Positions 16,467-24,812 of a stretch of 36,132 bases of DNA are shown here, one piece after another (position 1 is the stretch's first letter; each line of letters opens with the position of its first letter). Under the pieces are notes generated by a model, which was not told where the DNA came from, did not search any database, and worked only from the letters and a program-made list of their open reading frames with translations. A program made the translations under genes and the position numbers. This DNA is from Paracoccus salsus (GTDB taxonomy: Bacteria; Pseudomonadota; Alphaproteobacteria; Rhodobacterales; Rhodobacteraceae). The stretch covers positions 1-36,132 of the forward strand of contig NZ_JAKGGD010000011.1 of NCBI RefSeq assembly GCF_021556615.1, in the 5' to 3' direction.

Positions 16467-17276
16467 TTACTGGATGCACCAGCCGCCATCGATATGGATC
16501 ATCTGGCCGGTCATGTAATCGCTGTCGTCACTGGCGAGGAACGATGCGGTGCCGACAATGTCCTTCGGATAGGAGACACGCTTGATCTGAAGCGCGTCGC
16601 GGACGATGTCGTCATAGGCCTGGCCCTCGCGCTGCTTGAAGCCGATATCGACAAGGTCCTTGTCGAGCTGTTCCCAGAGCGGCGTCACGACCACGCCCGG
16701 CGCATATCCGTTGACGGTGATATTGTGCTCGGCGAGGCCGATCGCCCCGCAATGGGTCAGGGCGAGACAGCCATATTTCGAGGTGCAATAGACGGTCACG
16801 TCCACCAGCGGCTTGCGCGATGCGATGGAGCCCACGTTGATCAGCTTGTAGGGATGATCCTCCATCGGGCCCTGCTTGATCATCTGCCGGGCGGTTTCCT
16901 GCATGCCCAGCCACATCGCCTTGGTGTTGACGTTCATGATCATGTCCCAGTTGTCTTCATCGATATCCATGAAGAACCGGGGCTTGTTCAGGCCGGCGTT
17001 GAATAGGCCGACATTGATCGAGCCGAAGGCCTCGACCGTGGCGGCCACGGCATCGGCGTTGTCCTGACGCTTCGTGACGTCCATCCTGACCGCGATCGCC
17101 TTGCCGTTTCCTGCGGCGTTGATGCGGTCTGCGGTCTTCTGCGCTTCGTCGCGGTCCAGGTCCCCGAGGCACAGATTGGCACCCTGCGCGGCGAAGGCCT
17201 CGGCATTGGCGGCACCCATGCCGCGCGCGGCACCGGTGATCAGTATGTTCTTGCCCTTGAGGCGATTGGGGTCCAT
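16467..17276 (-). CDS. SDR family sugar/polyol dehydrogenase-like oxidoreductase
   Basis: 269 residues from the ATG at 17276, which has a strong GAGGAGGAG 8 nt upstream. It is a classical SDR: TGAARGMG (14-21), FNAGLNKP (92-99), and Ser150, Tyr163 and Lys167. The end SDYMTGQMIHIDGGW is shared almost word for word with the SDR at 20383-21180, and both contain an EDNW segment and MQE(T/A)ARQMI. The two are paralogues placed in the two divergent operons. The subgroup includes sorbitol, galactitol and butanediol dehydrogenases, so NAD(P)-dependent oxidation of a polyol or sugar is likely. It is the second gene after the regulator, 35 bp downstream. Confidence 0.85.
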   Translation of the reverse strand: MDPNRLKGKNILITGAARGMGAANAEAFAAQGANLCLGDLDRDEAQKTADRINAAGNGKAIAVRMDVTKRQDNADAVAATVEAFGSINVGLFNAGLNKPRFFMDIDEDNWDMIMNVNTKAMWLGMQETARQMIKQGPMEDHPYKLINVGSIASRKPLVDVTVYCTSKYGCLALTHCGAIGLAEHNITVNGYAPGVVVTPLWEQLDKDLVDIGFKQREGQAYDDIVRDALQIKRVSYPKDIVGTASFLASDDSDYMTGQMIHIDGGWCIQ

Positions 17277-17311
17277 GGCGTCTCCTCCTCGTATCGTGGT
17301 GTCCGTTCGGA

Positions 17312-19123
17312 TCATGTCAGCGCGTCGGCCCGTTCCTGGGCCTTGCGCAAAGCCTCGCGCGGGCGGACGATCCCGCGCAGCATGTCGTGGAATTCCTCGC
17401 CGCATATCTGGATGATCCTGCAGATCTCGGGCACGGGCGGGCGCGGCCAGAACTGCAACTCGTCGCGCCATGACATCCCGTCGACGGCTTCGAAGATCGG
17501 CGATGCACGGCGCACCTCCGGGTCCGCCCCGACGGAATAACGCGCGTTGGTGCGGCTGCCATTCTGGACATAGAGCTTTTGTGCCTCGGGCGAGGTGAAG
17601 ACCGTCAGCGCCTCGACCGCGGCAGGGATGCGCTCGGGCGACAGGTTGGCGGGAATGCCGAGGACATATCCGCCGACCGGCGCGACCGGGCTGGCCCCCG
17701 GGCCGGCCGGGTGGGGCAGATAACCGGTCTGGCCGAAGGCGGGCGATGACTCGTCAAGCTCGAAATACGGGGCCAGCAGAGTGTAGCCATAGGCCATCGC
17801 GACATTGCCGGCGGCATAGGGCCGAACGCGCTCATACCAGGACATCGACAGGATGCCGGGCGGCGAATATTGCAGCAGATCCAGCAGGAACTCGGCCATC
17901 TGCAACCCCGCCTCGGTATCGATGGTCGCGCGATAGCCGCCCTTCGCCAGGTGATCGGTGTCGAACCCTCCGGCGATCTGGGGCAGATCGAGGATTGGCT
18001 GACCGAAATCGGCCAGGGTCATCAGAACGGTATGACCCAGCGCCGTGCCGCGCGCGGCATTCCAGGCGATGCCGTATTGTCCCCGGCGCGGATTGTGCAG
18101 AGCGCCGGCCGCGCGCAGAAGCGCGTCCGTGGTCGCGGGCGGCTCGAGCCCGACCTCGGCGAACAGGTCGCGGCGATAGAACAGCAGCTCGGGCGTCATC
18201 TGCGCCGGCACGCCATAGGCGCGCCCATCCCAATGCGCCGCCTTCCAGCCGGCGGTGTGGAAATCCGCGGCGTCAAGCCGAGCAAGATCCATCACCTCGT
18301 CCAGCGGCATCAGGACCTGCCTGCTGGCGAACTCGCCGATCCAGGGCAGATCGACCGCGATGAGGTCATAGCGGCTGCTGACCCGGGTGGCGTTGCGCAG
18401 CGCCTCTTGGCGCAGCCGGTCGATGGAAAAGGCGCGCTGACTGATCGCGGTGCCGATCACCTGTTCGAACTGGCGCTTGAGGTTGTCCATCACCATGAAG
18501 GTCGGATCGCCATGCACCAGCACCCGGATGCCGCCGGCGACCTTGAGGGGCTCCGAGCGGACCCGCAGCGGCGGAATCGACTGCGCGGCGGAGTAACTGC
18601 CGCCGAAATAGTAATCCTTCGCGTGCCGGTTCCCGGCCTCCGAGCCGAAATGCCTCTCGGCCAGGCGGCGCGCACGCCCCGAGAGCTGCATCCATTGCGC
18701 GAGCAGCTTGTCGCTGGGATGCACGGAATAGCTTCTGCCGGTCGGGGTCCGGGGCCGTTGCTCGATCAGCCCGTCCTCGATCATCTCCTTCATGCGTCGG
18801 CTGGCCGTCGCATAGGGCACCCGGCTGGCGCCGATCAGGGAGGTGGGCGTGATCGTCTTGCCGTCGAAATGGCCCTGCAGCAGATGCAGCATCATGCGCA
18901 GATGCGCGTTCGGCGCGACGATGTCCAAGGCATCCTCCAGCTCGTCGCTGAACTCCTCGAGGAAGGACAGCATCACCCTTGTGTCGTCGCCCGCCTCGGG
19001 CGCGACCGGGCCGCCGTAAGTCTGTCCTGCCATCGCGTTCATGTCGCTTGATTGCCTTCTGGTGCGCTGGTGTCTTTGCGGCTGTCCTGCTTGGTCCGAA
19101 TCGGATGATGCGGAATCGCTCAC
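17312..19123 (-). CDS. Transcriptional regulator: winged helix fused to an SBP_bac_1-type binding domain
   Basis: 603 residues from the GTG at 19123, which has AGGGGA 6 nt upstream; a TTG at 19138 and ATGs near 19042 are alternatives. Residues about 70-145 are a winged helix-turn-helix (TSLIGASRVPYATASRRMKE, then MIEDGLIEQRPRTPTGRSYS). From about 190 to the end the protein is a type 1 extracellular solute-binding domain (WDGRAYGVPAQMTPELLFYR, then AYGYTLLAPYFE, then a C-terminal helix region). There is no signal peptide or membrane segment, so the binding domain must work in the cytoplasm as a ligand sensor. It is the first gene of the minus operon and faces the ABC importer operon across a 36-bp dyad, which is its probable operator. 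The ligand is probably the imported compound or a catabolite of it. Confidence 0.82.
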   Translation of the reverse strand: MSDSASSDSDQAGQPQRHQRTRRQSSDMNAMAGQTYGGPVAPEAGDDTRVMLSFLEEFSDELEDALDIVAPNAHLRMMLHLLQGHFDGKTITPTSLIGASRVPYATASRRMKEMIEDGLIEQRPRTPTGRSYSVHPSDKLLAQWMQLSGRARRLAERHFGSEAGNRHAKDYYFGGSYSAAQSIPPLRVRSEPLKVAGGIRVLVHGDPTFMVMDNLKRQFEQVIGTAISQRAFSIDRLRQEALRNATRVSSRYDLIAVDLPWIGEFASRQVLMPLDEVMDLARLDAADFHTAGWKAAHWDGRAYGVPAQMTPELLFYRRDLFAEVGLEPPATTDALLRAAGALHNPRRGQYGIAWNAARGTALGHTVLMTLADFGQPILDLPQIAGGFDTDHLAKGGYRATIDTEAGLQMAEFLLDLLQYSPPGILSMSWYERVRPYAAGNVAMAYGYTLLAPYFELDESSPAFGQTGYLPHPAGPGASPVAPVGGYVLGIPANLSPERIPAAVEALTVFTSPEAQKLYVQNGSRTNARYSVGADPEVRRASPIFEAVDGMSWRDELQFWPRPPVPEICRIIQICGEEFHDMLRGIVRPREALRKAQERADALT

Positions 19124-19175
19124 GCTTGCTCCCCTCAAGAATGTCCAGACTGACGGTCTTTAAGTATCGCAAGTA

Positions 19176-19211
19176 TGTCCATATCGGATACGGTTATATC
19201 CATAATGGACA
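19176..19211. promoter_or_regulatory. 36-bp interrupted palindrome, probable shared operator
   Basis: The outer arms TGTCCAT (19176-19182) and ATGGACA (19205-19211) and the inner arms GGATA (19186-19190) and TATCC (19197-19201) have the same centre (19193.5), giving 12 matched pairs per half. It lies between the regulator gene and the ABC binding-protein gene, in the only AT-rich patch there. The left half contains GTCCATATCGG, which recurs at 25874-25884. Confidence 0.6.
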
Positions 19212-19276
19212 ACATTGCCGATCCGCGAAGGCCGGTAAACCTTCATGGTGGCGGCAGTCGTTCGGTACACTAGGCA

Positions 19277-19296
19277 CCGCAGGGCGCCGCAGGGCG
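19277..19296. repeat. Tandem 10-bp duplication
   Basis: CCGCAGGGCG occurs twice in direct succession in the leader of the ABC importer operon, with more GC-rich self-complementary sequence after it. It may fold in the mRNA leader; no function can be read from it. Confidence 0.5.
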
Positions 19297-19353
19297 TCGC
19301 AAGCGGCGTCGCGGAGACCGGAACCTATCACCACCATCGGGGAGGAGACCCAA

Positions 19354-20304
19354 ATGAAGCTTCGTCATATCCTTGCAGCATCGACCGCCTTTCTGGCATT
19401 GGCCGGCACGGCATCGGCCGAGACCATGAAGATCGGCATCACCCAGAACAACGTGGGCGTCGACAGCTACCAGACCACATACGAGAAGGCGTTCATCGCC
19501 GCGGCAAAGGCCAATCCCGATGTCGAGACCGTCGTTCTCGACGCCGGCGGCGACGTGGCGCGTCAGATCGCCCAGATGGAGGATCTGATCCAGCAGGACG
19601 TCGACGCCATCATCATCTGGCCCACCAATGGCGAGGCGGTGATCCCGGCGGTCCGCAAGGCGCACCAGGCCGGGATCCCGGTGATCGTGACCAACTCGAA
19701 CATCGCCGAAGCGGGCTTCGACTTCGCGGCCTCCTTCTCGGGACCGGACAACATCACGCAAGGCGCGCGCGCGGCCGAGATCATGTGCGACAAGTTCAAG
19801 GACATGGGCATCGATGGCGAGGCCAGGGTCGTGCACATCACCGGCCAGCCGGGCTACACCACCGCGATCGAGCGGGCCAAGGGTTTCGAAGACCGGCTGC
19901 CCGAGGTGTGCCCGGATGTGACCGTGGTCGACACCCAGCCGGGTGACTGGAACCGCGAGAAGTCGCAGCAGGTCATGGAGGCCTTCCTGGTCAAGTATGA
20001 CGATATCGACGGCGTCTATGCCGGCGACGACAACATGGGGGTCGGCGCCCTGAACGCGGCCAAGGCGGCCGGACGCGACGGCATCATCTTCGTCGGCGCC
20101 ACAAATTTCGCGGTGGGCTATGAGGCGATGGCCGCCGGCGATTACTGGGGCTCGATCTATCAGTCGCCGGTCGATGACGCCGAGGCCGCCCTGCAGACGG
20201 CAATCGACGTGCTGGAAGGCAAGGAGGTGCCCTTCCTGAACTATTTCGACACGCCGAAGATCACCCAGGACAACATGGGTGAATACGAGAAGCCGGTTTT
20301 CTGA
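19354..20304 (+). CDS. Sugar ABC transporter substrate-binding protein (RbsB-like)
   Basis: 316 residues, with GGGGAGGAG before the ATG. A Sec signal peptide (MKLRHILAASTAFLALAG) ends at an AXA site (ASA then ETMKIG, cleavage near residue 22). The mature part is a type I periplasmic binding protein of the ribose/autoinducer-2 class. It opens with a KIGITQNN strand, followed by DLIQQDVDAIIIWPTNGEAV, HQAGIPVIVTNS and GVYAGDDNMGVGAL. It delivers its ligand to the RbsC-like permeases at 21250-23237 and the ATPase at 23234-24745. It is the first gene of the plus operon and is followed by two hairpins that may keep its mRNA abundant. The sugar cannot be read from the sequence. Confidence 0.93.
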   Translation: MKLRHILAASTAFLALAGTASAETMKIGITQNNVGVDSYQTTYEKAFIAAAKANPDVETVVLDAGGDVARQIAQMEDLIQQDVDAIIIWPTNGEAVIPAVRKAHQAGIPVIVTNSNIAEAGFDFAASFSGPDNITQGARAAEIMCDKFKDMGIDGEARVVHITGQPGYTTAIERAKGFEDRLPEVCPDVTVVDTQPGDWNREKSQQVMEAFLVKYDDIDGVYAGDDNMGVGALNAAKAAGRDGIIFVGATNFAVGYEAMAAGDYWGSIYQSPVDDAEAALQTAIDVLEGKEVPFLNYFDTPKITQDNMGEYEKPVF

Positions 20305-20345
20305 ACCGGCTGCACGTGCGGGGCTGGAACGCCCTGTCCCGCACG
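20291..20345 (+). other. Two consecutive mRNA hairpins after the binding-protein gene
   Basis: The first stem is AGCCGGTT/AACCGGCT (20291-20298 and 20304-20311, 5-nt loop, spanning the stop codon). The second is CGTGCGGG/CCCGCACG (20315-20322 and 20338-20345). Neither has a strong T tract. Such structures after a binding-protein gene usually act as partial terminators or protect the 3' end of its message. Confidence 0.55.
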
Positions 20346-20382
20346 TTCCTTCCAGAGAGAACGGTTTTCAGGGAGACCGCGC

Positions 20383-21180
20383 ATGGGACGGGTTTGTGAT
20401 CGCGTCTGCATCGTCACCGGCGCAGCGCAGGGCATCGGCAGGGCCATCGGCGAGGCCTTGCTGGATGAAGGTGCCAAGGTATGCTTTGCCGACATCAACG
20501 GCGCCAGGGTGGCCGAGGTCGCAGAGGCCAATAGCCGTCGCCTGGCCGACCGGGCGGACGCCGTAACCTCGTTCCAGGTCGATGTCACCGACCGGGAACA
20601 GGTGCGCGCCATGATCGCCCACACCGTGCAGAGATACGGCCGTCTCGACGTGAAGTTCAACAATGCCGGCGTCAACCGGCCCATGAACTTCCTGGACGTG
20701 TCCGAGGACAACTGGAACTTCATCATGGGGGTGAACGGGCTGGGTTGCCTGATCGGGATGCAGGAGGCCGCCCGCCAGATGATCGCCCAGGGCGGCGGCG
20801 GCAAGATCATCAACACGACCTCGATTGCCGGCAGGCAGGGTTTCGACAATGTCGCCCCCTATTGCGCCTCGAAATTCGCGGTCGTGTCGCTGACGCAGTC
20901 CGGTGCGCGTGACCTCGCCAAGCACGACATCACCGTCACCGGCTTCGCGCCGGGCGTGGTCGCCACCGAGATGTGGGAGCAGGTCGACCAGGACCTCATG
21001 GAAATCGGTGCCGCCGAGCGGCCCGGACAGGCGATGGAGGAGTTCTCGGCCGAGATCCTCAGGGGGCGCGTGGCGACACCGGCGGACATCACCGGAACGA
21101 CGACGTTTCTGGCGTCGAAGGACAGCGATTACATGACCGGGCAGATCGTCATGATCGACGGAGGCATGACGCTGGTATGA
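20383..21180 (+). CDS. SDR family sugar/polyol dehydrogenase-like oxidoreductase
   Basis: 265 residues, with AGGGA 8 nt before the ATG. Classical SDR features are TGAAQGIG (12-19), NNAGVNRP (93-100), and Ser147, Tyr160 and Lys164. It is a paralogue of the SDR at 16467-17276, sharing the EDNW segment, the MQEAARQMI helix and the ending SDYMTGQIVMIDGG. The WEQVDQDLMEIGA segment places it near sorbitol and other polyol dehydrogenases. Being encoded between the binding protein and the permeases, it probably acts on the imported compound as a first oxidation step. The presence of one copy in each divergent operon suggests two related or successive oxidations. Confidence 0.86.
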   Translation: MGRVCDRVCIVTGAAQGIGRAIGEALLDEGAKVCFADINGARVAEVAEANSRRLADRADAVTSFQVDVTDREQVRAMIAHTVQRYGRLDVKFNNAGVNRPMNFLDVSEDNWNFIMGVNGLGCLIGMQEAARQMIAQGGGGKIINTTSIAGRQGFDNVAPYCASKFAVVSLTQSGARDLAKHDITVTGFAPGVVATEMWEQVDQDLMEIGAAERPGQAMEEFSAEILRGRVATPADITGTTTFLASKDSDYMTGQIVMIDGGMTLV

Positions 21181-21249
21181 CCACCATCGGAAAGACCGGG
21201 CCAAGCAGCTGACGCCCGGAAAGACGCCAGCGAGCCAAGGGAGGGGATC

Positions 21250-22224
21250 ATGGCAACAATGACAAAGCAGCGGATCGCGCAGATTCTGGCCAAGCAGGGC
21301 ATCCTGATCGCGTTCGCGGTCTTCATGCTTGCCTTCACCATCGCCAATCCTAAGTTCATCACGGTCGATAACGTGTTCAGCGTCGTCCGCTCCTCGGCCA
21401 TTCTGGGAGTGATGGCCCTGGGGGTGACCTTCGTGGTCATCAGCGGCAATCTCGACCTGTCGGTCGGCTCGATGATGTCCTTCTCGACCATCGTCGTGCT
21501 CGACCTGCACGACAAGCTCGGGCCGCTCATGGCCATTCCCGCCATGTTCGCCATGACGTTGTGCCTGGCTGCGTTCATCGGCTTCCTGGTCGGCTATCTC
21601 AGGCTCAACTCGCTGATCGTTACCCTGGGCATGTTGTCGGCGATCCACGGGCTTACGCTGACCTATTCCGGCGGTCAGAACATGGACATCGCGAACAAGA
21701 CAGGCACATGGTTCGGCGTTTTCGGCCAGGGCTCGGCGCTTGGAATTCCCGTTCCCATCCTGATTTTCGCCGGACTCGCTGCATTCCTCGGGCTGGTTCT
21801 CGCCAAGACCCCGTTCGGGCGCAAGGTCTATGCGGTGGGCGGAAACGGCACGGCGGCGACCTTCTCCGGGATCCGGCGCGCGCGGACGGTTTTCATGTGC
21901 TATCTGATCTCGGGCGCCTGCGTGGCGACCGCCGGGCTGATCCAGGCCAGCCGGTCGCTGGGATCGCAGAACACGGTCGGTCAGGGGCTCGAACTCCAGG
22001 TGCTGGCCGCGGTCATCCTGGGCGGCGCCTCGCTGCTTGGCGGGTCCGGCACCGTCTTCAAGACGGTGATCGGCGTGCTGATCCTGGGCTTCATCCAGAA
22101 CGGCCTGCTGCTTGTCGGCCTGCAGTTCTACGTCCAGTTCGTCGTGACCTGGGTCATCATCATCCTTGCTGTCTGGCTCGATATCGCAGCCAAGCGCGGC
22201 AAGCTCTGGTCACCGATCGCGTGA
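21250..22224 (+). CDS. Sugar ABC transporter permease (RbsC-like), first copy
   Basis: 324 residues, with GGAGGGGATC before the ATG. It is a hydrophobic protein of the BPD_transp_2 family with about eight to ten membrane helices. The signature GNLDLSVGSMMSF and the coupling-type segment GRKVYAVGGNGTAATFSGI, followed by ILGGASLLGGSGTV, are typical of ribose-class permeases. It ends 11 bp before the second permease. The two form a heterodimeric channel, with the ATPase encoded next in the operon. Confidence 0.93.
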   Translation: MATMTKQRIAQILAKQGILIAFAVFMLAFTIANPKFITVDNVFSVVRSSAILGVMALGVTFVVISGNLDLSVGSMMSFSTIVVLDLHDKLGPLMAIPAMFAMTLCLAAFIGFLVGYLRLNSLIVTLGMLSAIHGLTLTYSGGQNMDIANKTGTWFGVFGQGSALGIPVPILIFAGLAAFLGLVLAKTPFGRKVYAVGGNGTAATFSGIRRARTVFMCYLISGACVATAGLIQASRSLGSQNTVGQGLELQVLAAVILGGASLLGGSGTVFKTVIGVLILGFIQNGLLLVGLQFYVQFVVTWVIIILAVWLDIAAKRGKLWSPIA

Positions 22225-22235
22225 GGGAGGCAAAG

Positions 22236-23237
22236 ATGCAAGCGGGACAACTTTCCGATGCCATGAAACGGGGCGCCATCTGGGGCTTCATCGTGCTGGA
22301 GCTGATCTTCTTCAGCGTCGCGGGCCAGTACCTGTCACTCAGCGACAGCGCCTTCATGGACCTCGACAACATGCTGCTGCTGCTGAAGCAGTCGGCACCG
22401 ATCGGGATCATCGCGATGGGCATGACCATCGTCATGGTCAACGGCAATATCGACCTGTCGGTGGGGGCGACCTTCGCCATCGCTGCGATCGTCCTGCTGA
22501 ACAGCATGACCTGGCCGATCTTCGCCGGTCTTGGCGACTGGGTCATCCCGGTGGCCTGGCTGCTGGCACTGGCGGTGGGCACGCTGCTGGGTGCGCTGAA
22601 CGGTCTGATCGTCTGGAAGACCGGGGTCGACGCGTTCATCGTCACGCTGGGAGCGATGCTGGGCTATCGCGGAATCGTCTTCATGTTCAACGGCGAGAAT
22701 CCGACCAGCCACCTGAACTGGACGTTGGTGGATCTGGCCGAGGCCGAATTCCTGGGCCTCGCCACGGCCTCCTGGTTCCTGCTTGGCGTCACCCTGGCGG
22801 TCTGGTTCCTGATGACGAAAACGGTGCATGGGCGCAACGCCTATGCCATCGGCGACAACCGCGAGGCCGCGGTCAATGCCGGCATCCGCGTCGGGCCGCA
22901 CATGCTGATCAACTTCGCGATCATCGGTTTCCTGGCGGCCTTGTCGGCGGTGGTCTTCTATTCCGAATCCGGATCGGTGAACCCCAATGACGGCCAGCTC
23001 TACGAGCTTTGGGTGATTACCGCCGTCGTGCTGGGTGGCACGAAGATCACCGGCGGCGCGGGGTCGGTCATCGGCACCTTCGGAGGCGTCATCGCCATTC
23101 AGCTTCTGCGCAAGGGGCTGGGCCATATCGGCGCCGACACCTCGACCGTGAACCTGGTGATCGGCCTGATCCTGATCGCCGTGCTGTTCCTCGACCGGCA
23201 GCTCAATGTCAGAGGCAAAGAGGAGTTGAAGGTATGA
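22236..23237 (+). CDS. Sugar ABC transporter permease (RbsC-like), second copy
   Basis: 333 residues from the ATG at 22236, with GGGAGG 7 nt upstream. The frame is open far upstream but only inside the first permease. It is a BPD_transp_2 permease with GNIDLSVGATFAI, GRNAYAIGDNREAAVNAGI and VLGGTKITGGAGSVIG. It differs clearly from the first copy, so the channel is a heterodimer rather than a recent duplication. The stop overlaps the ATPase start (ATGA), which implies coupled translation. Confidence 0.93.
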   Translation: MQAGQLSDAMKRGAIWGFIVLELIFFSVAGQYLSLSDSAFMDLDNMLLLLKQSAPIGIIAMGMTIVMVNGNIDLSVGATFAIAAIVLLNSMTWPIFAGLGDWVIPVAWLLALAVGTLLGALNGLIVWKTGVDAFIVTLGAMLGYRGIVFMFNGENPTSHLNWTLVDLAEAEFLGLATASWFLLGVTLAVWFLMTKTVHGRNAYAIGDNREAAVNAGIRVGPHMLINFAIIGFLAALSAVVFYSESGSVNPNDGQLYELWVITAVVLGGTKITGGAGSVIGTFGGVIAIQLLRKGLGHIGADTSTVNLVIGLILIAVLFLDRQLNVRGKEELKV

Positions 23238-24745
23238 CCGATCCAAAACCAGTCCTGCACCTCGACAATATCGTCAAGACCTTTCCGGGGGTTCGCGCGC
23301 TGGACGGTGTCTCGTTCTCAGTCATGCCCGGCGAGGTGCATGCCCTGATGGGAGAGAACGGTGCCGGCAAGTCGACCCTGATGAAGGTGCTGGGCGGCAT
23401 CCACAAACCCGACGAGGGCGACATCTATGTGGATGAGCGGAAGGTCACCATGTCCGGCCCGCTGGAAGCCAAGGCCAAGGGAATCGTCTTCATCCACCAG
23501 GAACTCAGCCTGGCCGAGGAACTGAGCGTGGCCGAGAACATCTATCTCGGCGAATTGCCGCGCAAGAGCTTTGGCCGGGTCGACTGGACCAGGCTGGCCG
23601 AGCAGACCAACGCGATCCTGAAGAAGCTGAACGTGCGCTTCGATGCCGCGACCCGCGTCGGCGATCTTTCGATCGCCAACCAGCAGATGGTCGAGATCGC
23701 CCGTGCCCTGACCGTGGACGCCAAGGCGGTGATCTTCGACGAACCGACCGCCTCGCTGACCGACGCGGAGAAGGTGGTGCTGTTCGACGTCATCGCCGAT
23801 CTCAAGGCGGACGGCGTCGGCATCATCTACATTTCTCACCGCATGGAGGAAATCTTCAAGATCACCGACCGGATCTCGATCCTGCGCGATGGACAGTATC
23901 AGGGCACGGTCAACACCGCCGAAACGAATGAGGAATCGGTCACGCAGATGATGATCGGGCGCAAGCTCGACCTCAGCCGCAAGGCGACGAACCACGATCT
24001 GGGCGATCTCGCGCTGGAGGTGCGCGGGCTCAGCTGCGGCAAACTTTATCGCGACATCAGCTTCCAGGTGCGTCGCGGCGAAGTGGTCGGCTTCTACGGC
24101 CTGGTCGGCGCCGGCCGCACCGAGATCGCCGAGACCCTGTTCGGGCTTCGCGATCCCTCTGCCGGCCAGATCCTTCTGGCGGGCCAGGAGGTGCGCATCC
24201 ACTCGCCCGCCGACGCCATCGCGCGCGGCATCAGCCTGGTGCCCGAGGACCGCAAGGGACAGGGGCTGGTGCTTGGCATGAACTGCCGGGACAACATGAC
24301 GCTGCCGCAGGTGGACGACCTGAAGGCAGGCCCCTTCATGGCCGAGGGGGCCGAGATCGCGATCTTCGACCAGTACCGCGACCGGCTGGACATCCGCACC
24401 CCCGGCTGGAAGCAGAAGGTCGGAAACCTGTCGGGCGGAAACCAGCAGAAGATCGTCATCGGCAAGTGGCTGTCGATGCATCCGACCGTCCTGATCGTGG
24501 ACGAGCCGACGCGCGGCATCGATGTCGGCAGCAAGTCCGAGATCCACAAGCTGTTGCGGGAACTGGCGGCCCAGGGCTATGCCGTGATGGTCATCAGTTC
24601 CGAGATGCCCGAGGTGCTGCACGTCTCCGACCGCATCGTCGCGATGTATTCGGGTCGGATCATGCGCACCTTCACCTCTGACGAGGTGACCGAGGACAGC
24701 CTGATCCAGGCCATCTCGGGCCTGGGCGACAGCCACGCCGCATGA
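23234..24745 (+). CDS. Sugar ABC transporter ATP-binding protein (RbsA-like, two nucleotide-binding domains)
   Basis: 503 residues. The first domain has Walker A GENGAGKS (about 41-48), the signature-like LSIANQQMVEIARAL and Walker B AVIFDEPTASL, followed by YISHRMEEI. The second has the degenerate Walker A GLVGAGRTE usual in this class, then SGGNQQKIVIGKWL and VLIVDEPTRGIDVGSK. This is the fused double ATPase of ribose/xylose-type importers. It overlaps the second permease by 4 bp and is followed, after a short palindrome, by the FAH-type hydrolase gene. Confidence 0.95.
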   Translation: MTDPKPVLHLDNIVKTFPGVRALDGVSFSVMPGEVHALMGENGAGKSTLMKVLGGIHKPDEGDIYVDERKVTMSGPLEAKAKGIVFIHQELSLAEELSVAENIYLGELPRKSFGRVDWTRLAEQTNAILKKLNVRFDAATRVGDLSIANQQMVEIARALTVDAKAVIFDEPTASLTDAEKVVLFDVIADLKADGVGIIYISHRMEEIFKITDRISILRDGQYQGTVNTAETNEESVTQMMIGRKLDLSRKATNHDLGDLALEVRGLSCGKLYRDISFQVRRGEVVGFYGLVGAGRTEIAETLFGLRDPSAGQILLAGQEVRIHSPADAIARGISLVPEDRKGQGLVLGMNCRDNMTLPQVDDLKAGPFMAEGAEIAIFDQYRDRLDIRTPGWKQKVGNLSGGNQQKIVIGKWLSMHPTVLIVDEPTRGIDVGSKSEIHKLLRELAAQGYAVMVISSEMPEVLHVSDRIVAMYSGRIMRTFTSDEVTEDSLIQAISGLGDSHAA

Positions 24746-24769
24746 TTCCCGCGCGCCTTGGCGCCCTTG

Positions 24770-24785
24770 GGCCGCGATCGCGGCC
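24770..24785. other. 16-bp perfect palindrome between the ATPase and hydrolase genes
   Basis: GGCCGCGATCGCGGCC reads the same on both strands. It sits 24 bp after the ATPase stop and 27 bp before the next ATG. There is no T tract, so it is at most a weak mRNA structure; it may also be just a GC-rich chance palindrome. Confidence 0.4.
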
Positions 24786-24812
24786 AGACCCTCTGACGGA
24801 TTGGAAAAGACG

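Noticed and set aside
23318..24736. 472-codon open frame opposite the ABC ATPase gene, and similar ones opposite soxB, the LldD-like gene and glyA
   Set aside because: All are antisense shadows created by codon bias at high GC; none has a ribosome binding site or recognisable domain.
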